This document shows positions 7,651-10,276 of a stretch of DNA of 10,276 bases, piece after piece (within the stretch, counting starts at the first letter, position 1; each line of letters starts with the position of its first letter). The stretch is from Magnetospirillum sp. (lineage in GTDB: Bacteria; Pseudomonadota; Alphaproteobacteria; Rhodospirillales; Magnetospirillaceae), in the NCBI GenBank assembly GCA_016183945.1, contig JACPDP010000002.1:1-10276 (forward strand), read 5' to 3'. The notes under the pieces are model-generated. The model was not told where the DNA came from. It ran no database searches and worked only from the letters and a program-made list of their open reading frames with translations. A program made the position numbers and the translations under genes.

Positions 7651-7980
7651 ATGACCTACGTCGTCACTGAAAACTGCATCAAGTGCAAGTTTATGGACTG
7701 CGTCGAAGTGTGCCCGGTGGATTGCTTCTACGAGGGTGAGAACTTCCTGGTGATCAACCCGGACGAATGCATCGACTGCGGCGTCTGCGAGCCGGAATGC
7801 CCGGCCGAGGCCATCTTCCCCGATTCCGATCCCAAGGCCACCGACTGGGCCGAAACCAACCGGCAATACGCCAGCCAGTGGCCGAACATCACCCGCAAGG
7901 GCGATGCTCCCGCCGACGCCGACGCCTGGAACGGCAAGGCCGGCAAAGCCGCGATGCTGTCGCCGAAGCCGGGCGGTTGA
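7651..7980 (+). CDS. fdxA: Seven-iron ferredoxin ([3Fe-4S][4Fe-4S], FdxA type)
   Basis: The 109-aa product is a clear relative of Azotobacter ferredoxin I, a small cytoplasmic electron carrier. By comparison, Cys9, Cys17 and Cys50 should hold the [3Fe-4S] cluster, and Cys21, Cys40, Cys43 and Cys46 the [4Fe-4S] cluster. Cys12 and Cys25 match extra cysteines of that family. The C-terminal half ([19 protein letters not shown]) also matches and lengthens the protein beyond a plain 2x[4Fe-4S] ferredoxin. The ATG at 7651 has GGAGA 5 nt upstream; a TTG four codons earlier overlaps that ribosome site and is rejected. It precedes carD on the same strand, an association seen in other alphaproteobacteria. 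Its redox partner is not evident from the window. Confidence 0.96.
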   Translation: MTYVVTENCIKCKFMDCVEVCPVDCFYEGENFLVINPDECIDCGVCEPECPAEAIFPDSDPKATDWAETNRQYASQWPNITRKGDAPADADAWNGKAGKAAMLSPKPGG

Positions 7981-7998
7981 GGCCGCGCGGCACGGCCT

Positions 7999-8024
7999 TC
8001 CCGAAGGTGGTAGCGGGGCTTTTT
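7999..8024 (+). terminator. Possible terminator after fdxA
   Basis: A short stem (TCCCG at 7999-8003 with CGGGG at 8014-8018, one G-T pair) is followed by CTTTTT ending at 8024. A second hairpin, GGCCG/CGGCC (7981-7985, 7993-7997), lies just upstream. The stem is short, but the T-run and its position 20-40 bp after the stop codon support the call. Confidence 0.4.
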
Positions 8025-8047
8025 CGCTGTTAATCGCAATGGCCCTA

Positions 8048-8056
8048 TGGTATAAG
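8048..8056 (+). promoter_or_regulatory. Extended -10 promoter element in the fdxA-carD gap
   Basis: TGGTATAAG fits an extended -10 element (TGnTATAAT), which can work without a good -35, and none is visible here. Transcription would start at about 8063, exactly where the terminator-like hairpin at 8063-8094 begins. A second -10-like TAAAAT lies at 8144-8149, also without a convincing -35. Confidence 0.3.
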
Positions 8057-8062
8057 GTCAAA

Positions 8063-8094
8063 GCCGTCGAACTGTGCCGACGGTTAAGTTTTTT
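8063..8094 (+). terminator. Intrinsic-terminator-like hairpin in the fdxA-carD gap
   Basis: CCGTCG (8064-8069) and CGACGG (8078-8083) form a perfect 6-bp stem with an 8-nt loop. It extends to 8 bp through a G-T and an A-T pair. A TTTTTT run follows at 8089-8094, separated from the extended stem by three bases. It could be the final terminator of fdxA or an attenuator. Confidence 0.5.
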
Positions 8095-8160
8095 CGGCAT
8101 GAGGCCACCGGGCGGAGCATCGCCCACCAAAGACAAATCGCGGTAAAATGACCATCCCGT

Positions 8161-8219
8161 CTAAGGATTGGGCCGGGTGTGGTGCTGCGTTTTGCTGCCG
8201 TGGTCCGGCCTTAGTTTTT
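8161..8219 (+). terminator. Strong terminator-like structure 35 bp upstream of carD
   Basis: CTAAGG (8161-8166) pairs with CCTTAG (8209-8214), stacked on CCGG/CCGG (8173-8176 with 8205-8208). Alternatively, CTAA/TTAG can pair around GGCCGG/CCGGCC. Either way there are about 10 bp of stem followed at once by TTTTT (8215-8219). It lies only 35 bp before the carD start codon and upstream of any carD ribosome site. It either ends an upstream or small transcript or regulates entry into carD. Confidence 0.5.
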
Positions 8220-8254
8220 CGCCTGCGGGCGCACTTGCCAGGGAAATAGAGACG

Positions 8255-8752
8255 ATGTCGAGCATTTCTTCTTTTGTTGAAGGCGACTACGTGGTCTATC
8301 CCACCCATGGAGTGGGCAAGGTGGTTGCCATCGAAAACCAGGAAATCGGTGGTCTCAAGCTCCAACTGTTCGTCATCACCTTCGACCGCGACCGCATGAC
8401 GTTGCGGGTGCCGGTGAGCAAGGCGCAGAAATCCGGTCTGCGCCGGCTGTCGTCGCGCACCGTGATGGAGAGCGCGCTGTCGACCCTGAAGGGCCGCGCC
8501 AAGGTCAAGCGCACCATGTGGAGCCGCCGCGCCCAGGAGTACGAGGCCAAGATCAATTCCGGCGATCCGGTGTCCATCGCCGAGGTGGTGCGCGACCTGC
8601 ACCGCCACGCCAATCAGCCCGATCAGTCCTACAGCGAGCGCCAGATCTACGAGGCGGCGCTGGAGCGCCTGGCGTCGGAACTGGCGGCGGTCGAGAGCAT
8701 CGACACCCAGGCGGCCACCGAAAAGCTGGAAAAGCTGCTGGAAGCGGCCTGA
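8255..8752 (+). CDS. carD: CarD/CdnL-family RNA polymerase-binding transcription regulator
   Basis: This 165-aa protein matches CarD/CdnL, which binds the RNA polymerase beta subunit and stabilises open promoter complexes, mainly at rRNA and growth-related promoters. Residues 7-60 form the RNA polymerase-interacting domain (FVEGDYVVYPTHGVGKV then RVPVSKA). The helical C-terminal half includes TMWSRRAQEY, where Trp89 corresponds to the tryptophan of mycobacterial CarD that wedges into promoter DNA. SGDPVSIAEVVRDLHRH and the final helices ending ELAAVESID are also typical. The ATG at 8255 gives the normal family N-terminus and has AGGGAAA 8 nt upstream. An upstream GTG in frame at 8168 would start inside a terminator-like stem and is rejected. 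The leader has several promoter and terminator-like elements. Confidence 0.95.
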   Translation: MSSISSFVEGDYVVYPTHGVGKVVAIENQEIGGLKLQLFVITFDRDRMTLRVPVSKAQKSGLRRLSSRTVMESALSTLKGRAKVKRTMWSRRAQEYEAKINSGDPVSIAEVVRDLHRHANQPDQSYSERQIYEAALERLASELAAVESIDTQAATEKLEKLLEAA

Positions 8753-8804
8753 TCCAGTCCCTATCCGGTTGACGTTCGCGCCGGGCCTTGCAACCATACT
8801 TAAC

Positions 8805-8822
8805 CGGCGAGCGAACTCGCCG
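8805..8822 (+). promoter_or_regulatory. Leader hairpin between carD and the phosphatase-like gene
   Basis: CGGCGAG (8805-8811) and CTCGCCG (8816-8822) make a perfect 7-bp stem with a CGAA tetraloop. No T-run follows, so it is not a standard terminator. TTGACG at 8769-8774 and CATACT at 8795-8800 lie upstream, but their 20-bp spacing is too wide for a confident promoter. Confidence 0.4.
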
Positions 8823-8862
8823 TGCGGACCGGCGTTCCGGGGAAAGAGGGTCGCGTTCCACC

Positions 8863-9663
8863 GTGTCTGAGCCTAATATCTTCGCCGCTCTGCGCGGTGG
8901 CGGCCGAATTTGGGCAATCGCCGCCATCCACGGCGAATGCGGGCGGTTGCGCGCCATGCACGCCCGCCTCGCCGGCGAACTGAAACCCGGCGACCAGGTG
9001 GTCTATCTCGGCGGCTACCTCGGCTATGGCCAGCAGGTGCGCGAGACGGTCGACGAACTGCTGCTGTTCCGCCGCGCCTTCATCGCCCAGCCCGGCGTCG
9101 AGATCGACGACATCGTCTACCTGCGCGGTGCCCAGGAGGAGATGTGGCAGAAGCTGCTGCAACTGCAGTTCGCCCCCAACCCGGCCGAGGTGCTGCAGTG
9201 GATGGCCGCCCACGGTGCCGCCACCACCATCACCGCCTATGGCGGCAGCATGGAGGAAGCGCTGCTCACCACCCGCGACGGCATCCTGGCGCTGACCCGC
9301 TGGACCGGGACATTGCGGCAGAACATGCGCGCCCATGACGGCCATACCCAGTTGATGAGCGTGCTGAGGCACGCCGCCTACACCGACGACGGCACCCTGC
9401 TGTTCACCCATGCCGGGCTCGACCCCAGCCGGCCGCTGTCGGCCCAGTTGGATGCCTTCTGGTGGGGTTCGGGCGGTTTTGTCGCCATGTCGGCGCCCTA
9501 TGCCGGCTTCCGACTGGTGGTGCGCGGCGCCGACCGCCGTGGCGGCGGCATCTCGGTGGGGCCGTTCAGCGCCACCCTGGACGCCGGCTGCGGCCGCGGC
9601 GGCCCGCTCACCGCCGCCTGTTTCGCCGCCGACGGCACCCTGGTGCAGATGCTGGAGGCCTGA
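8863..9663 (+). CDS. PPP-family phosphatase-like protein, probably catalytically inactive (pseudophosphatase)
   Basis: The 266-aa product keeps the block order of bacterial serine/threonine protein phosphatases of the PPP/calcineurin-like family but loses their active-site residues. GDIHG reads AAIHG (Asp to Ala21). GDYVDRG reads GGYLGYG (both Asp to Gly, at 51 and 54, and Arg to Tyr55). RGNHE reads RGAQE (Asn to Ala91, His to Gln92). The HAG block keeps His183 (LFTHAGLDP). The final VHGH reads VRGA (Arg221, Ala223). The C-terminal LDAGCGRGGPLTA still resembles the family's IDTGA...LTA ending. A binding or scaffold role is inferred. GTG at 8863 is chosen because upstream codons look non-coding; its ribosome site (GAGGG, 12 nt away) is poor. 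It follows carD by 110 bp. Confidence 0.8.
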   Translation: MSEPNIFAALRGGGRIWAIAAIHGECGRLRAMHARLAGELKPGDQVVYLGGYLGYGQQVRETVDELLLFRRAFIAQPGVEIDDIVYLRGAQEEMWQKLLQLQFAPNPAEVLQWMAAHGAATTITAYGGSMEEALLTTRDGILALTRWTGTLRQNMRAHDGHTQLMSVLRHAAYTDDGTLLFTHAGLDPSRPLSAQLDAFWWGSGGFVAMSAPYAGFRLVVRGADRRGGGISVGPFSATLDAGCGRGGPLTAACFAADGTLVQMLEA

Positions 9664-9733
9664 CCGGTGGGCCGCCGGACCGACTTGCCCTCTGTTGTTT
9701 GCTCCAGCTTGTCCGCTGTGCCAGCCAGGGCAT

Positions 9734-9762
9734 GTGTGGACGAACGCCTGGGTCGTCCACAC
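9734..9762. repeat. Perfect 10-bp palindrome after the phosphatase-like gene
   Basis: GTGTGGACGA (9734-9743) and TCGTCCACAC (9753-9762) are perfect inverted arms around a 9-nt loop. The left arm, loop and upstream flank recur at 5411-5450. It lies 70 bp after the stop at 9663 and could act as an mRNA 3'-end hairpin, but no T-run follows. Confidence 0.7.
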
Positions 9763-9765
9763 CAT

Positions 9766-9819
9766 CAATCGGGTGAAGGGATATCGTCCTGTTTCTCGTC
9801 ACCCCCGCGAAAGCGGGGG
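9766..9819. repeat. Dispersed repeat, copy 1, ending in a GAAA-capped palindrome
   Basis: It begins with CAATCGGGTGAAGGGATAT (9766-9784), identical to 10086-10104. It continues through a variable spacer into CTCGTCA and the palindrome CCCCCGC-GAAA-GCGGGGG (9802-9819, perfect 7-bp arms). The last part resembles the widespread proteobacterial palindromes with a CCCGCGAAAGCGGG core. Confidence 0.7.
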
Positions 9820-9835
9820 GCCATGGTTGGAGCAG

Positions 9836-10010
9836 AGGAAATGCGAGGCCATGCTTTCCAAGGGCATGACCTTCGTGCCGGCCAAGACGGTCAATCAACA
9901 GGGCGGACTGATGCTCCGTCGCGCCCGCCGGCCTGCTGATCACCCAGCGCACCATGCTCGCCGACGCGGTGCTGTCGCATCTCGCCGAATTCGGCATCAT
10001 CGACGCCCGG
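9836..10010 (+). pseudogene. Frameshifted remnant of an IS110-family transposase
   Basis: The frame at 9839-9928 reads KCEAMLSKGMTFVPAKTVNQ, then QGGLMLRRAR. The next frame (+1) from 9933 reads LLITQRTMLADAVLSHLAEF and then GIIDA. Together these match the conserved middle of IS110-family transposases (AxxCEAV..MRFVPVK..EQQ..LMLHR.R..L..QRT.L...LR.HL.EFGI). The join needs removal of one extra base around 9929-9932. Only about 57 residues of the several hundred of a full transposase remain. The catalytic N-terminal DEDD part and the C-terminal part are missing, and the fragment is bounded by repeats on both sides. It is a dead scrap of an insertion sequence. Confidence 0.75.
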
Positions 10011-10024
10011 ATCACATCATGGCC

Positions 10025-10068
10025 AGCAGTCAGGTGTACCGTATAAACAGGCCGGACACATGACTGCT
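10025..10068. repeat. Near-perfect 13-bp inverted repeat downstream of the IS remnant
   Basis: AGCAGTCAGGTGT (10025-10037) and ACACATGACTGCT (10056-10068) match at 12 of 13 positions around an 18-nt AT-richer centre (ACCGTATAAACAGGCCGG). It could be an insertion-sequence end, a hairpin or a recombination site. Which one cannot be decided from this single copy. Confidence 0.55.
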
Positions 10069-10085
10069 CCAGGCCGCGGCCAGGG

Positions 10086-10137
10086 CAATCGGGTGAAGGG
10101 ATATGTTCCTTTGGGCACTCGTCATCCCCGCGAAGGC
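10086..10137. repeat. Dispersed repeat, copy 2, with decayed palindrome
   Basis: It shares the 19-bp CAATCGGGTGAAGGGATAT (10086-10104) with copy 1. After a spacer that is 4-5 bases longer it continues CTCGTCATCCCCGCGAA (10118-10134), where copy 1 has CTCGTCACCCCCGCGAA. The right arm of the palindrome has decayed into GGCGCTAAGGG. The two copies flank the IS110 remnant in the same orientation. Confidence 0.7.
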
Positions 10138-10182
10138 GCTAAGGGATGCACACATCTCGGGGCCGTCGGTCGAAACGCGATT

Positions 10183-10199
10183 GACCGGGGCTGCCGGTC
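10183..10199. promoter_or_regulatory. 17-bp operator-like palindrome near the window end
   Basis: GACCGG and CCGGTC are perfect 6-bp arms around GGCTG, with TT just before the left arm giving a TTGACC -35-like hexamer at 10181-10186. No good -10 follows at the right distance. It lies about 40 bp before the possible gene start at 10241. Confidence 0.3.
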
Positions 10200-10240
10200 C
10201 ATGATTCGATTCCCATGTCTTGCAGGGGAGATGGATCGCG

Positions 10241-10276
10241 ATGGGGGTAAACGGCTGGAGGCTGGGCGAGTTCGGA
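10241..10276 (+). CDS. Possible start of a gene running off the window
   Basis: ATG at 10241 is preceded by AGGGGAG (10224-10230) at 10 nt, and its 12 codons (MGVNGWRLGEFG) are open to the window end. An ATG at 10231 in another frame is also open but abuts the ribosome site. Too little remains to name a product. Confidence 0.25.
   Translation, partial: MGVNGWRLGEFG

Noticed and set aside
8168..8254. Upstream GTG start adding 29 residues to CarD
   Set aside because: It would begin inside a terminator-like stem with no ribosome site, and the extra residues do not resemble CarD proteins.
8788..8862. Upstream TTG start for the phosphatase-like gene
   Set aside because: The added residues are Arg-rich and pass through the hairpin at 8805-8822, with no ribosome site before TTG.
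9766..10137. CRISPR-like array
   Set aside because: Only two repeat copies with unequal structure, a transposase remnant between them, and no cas genes.
10231..10276. Alternative gene start at the ATG at 10231
   Set aside because: It abuts the AGGGGAG ribosome site with no spacer. The ATG at 10241 is better placed, although neither is certain.

Overview
The window reads as chromosomal housekeeping DNA from a GC-rich alphaproteobacterium. The protein set and gene order (argD-argF-hslO, and a 7Fe ferredoxin followed by a CarD-type regulator) point to Rhodospirillales, most likely a Magnetospirillum-like organism. This is an inference from protein resemblance alone. No magnetosome, phage, CRISPR, rRNA or tRNA gene was seen.

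Layout. 1-123 is the tail of an unidentified membrane protein. A nested palindrome (155-206) and a good sigma70-type promoter (246-274) follow. Next come argD and argF, which overlap at ATGA and catalyse two steps of arginine synthesis, and hslO (the redox-switched chaperone Hsp33). A small putative lipoprotein gene follows with its own promoter. It converges with a two-gene minus-strand unit: a hot-dog acyl-CoA thioesterase and a calcineurin-like phosphoesterase, whose 3' end overlaps the lipoprotein gene and carries terminator-like hairpins inside the reading frame. Another minus-strand gene encodes a lipoprotein alpha/beta hydrolase. Divergent from it is a TerC/YgdQ-type membrane protein, then fdxA and carD. 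The 273-bp gap between fdxA and carD is rich in promoter-like and terminator-like structures.

The gene after carD has the full layout of a PPP-type protein phosphatase (GDxHG, GDxxDRG, GNHE, HAG, HGH blocks). Nearly every metal-binding or catalytic residue has been replaced, so it appears to be a pseudophosphatase. It is the most unusual gene here.

The last 600 bp contain no intact gene. They are a patchwork of palindromes, a repeat present twice (9766-9819 and 10086-10137), a frameshifted remnant of an IS110-family transposase, and a 12/13 inverted repeat. A truncated copy of one of these elements lies at 5411-5450. The window may end in the first codons of another gene (10241 onward).

The genes fall into separate functional units: arginine synthesis, redox protein quality control and iron-sulfur electron transfer, CarD control of RNA polymerase, and envelope proteins. 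I see no defence or biosynthetic cluster. The novelty lies in the degenerate phosphatase, the fdxA-carD gap and the repeat/IS scar.
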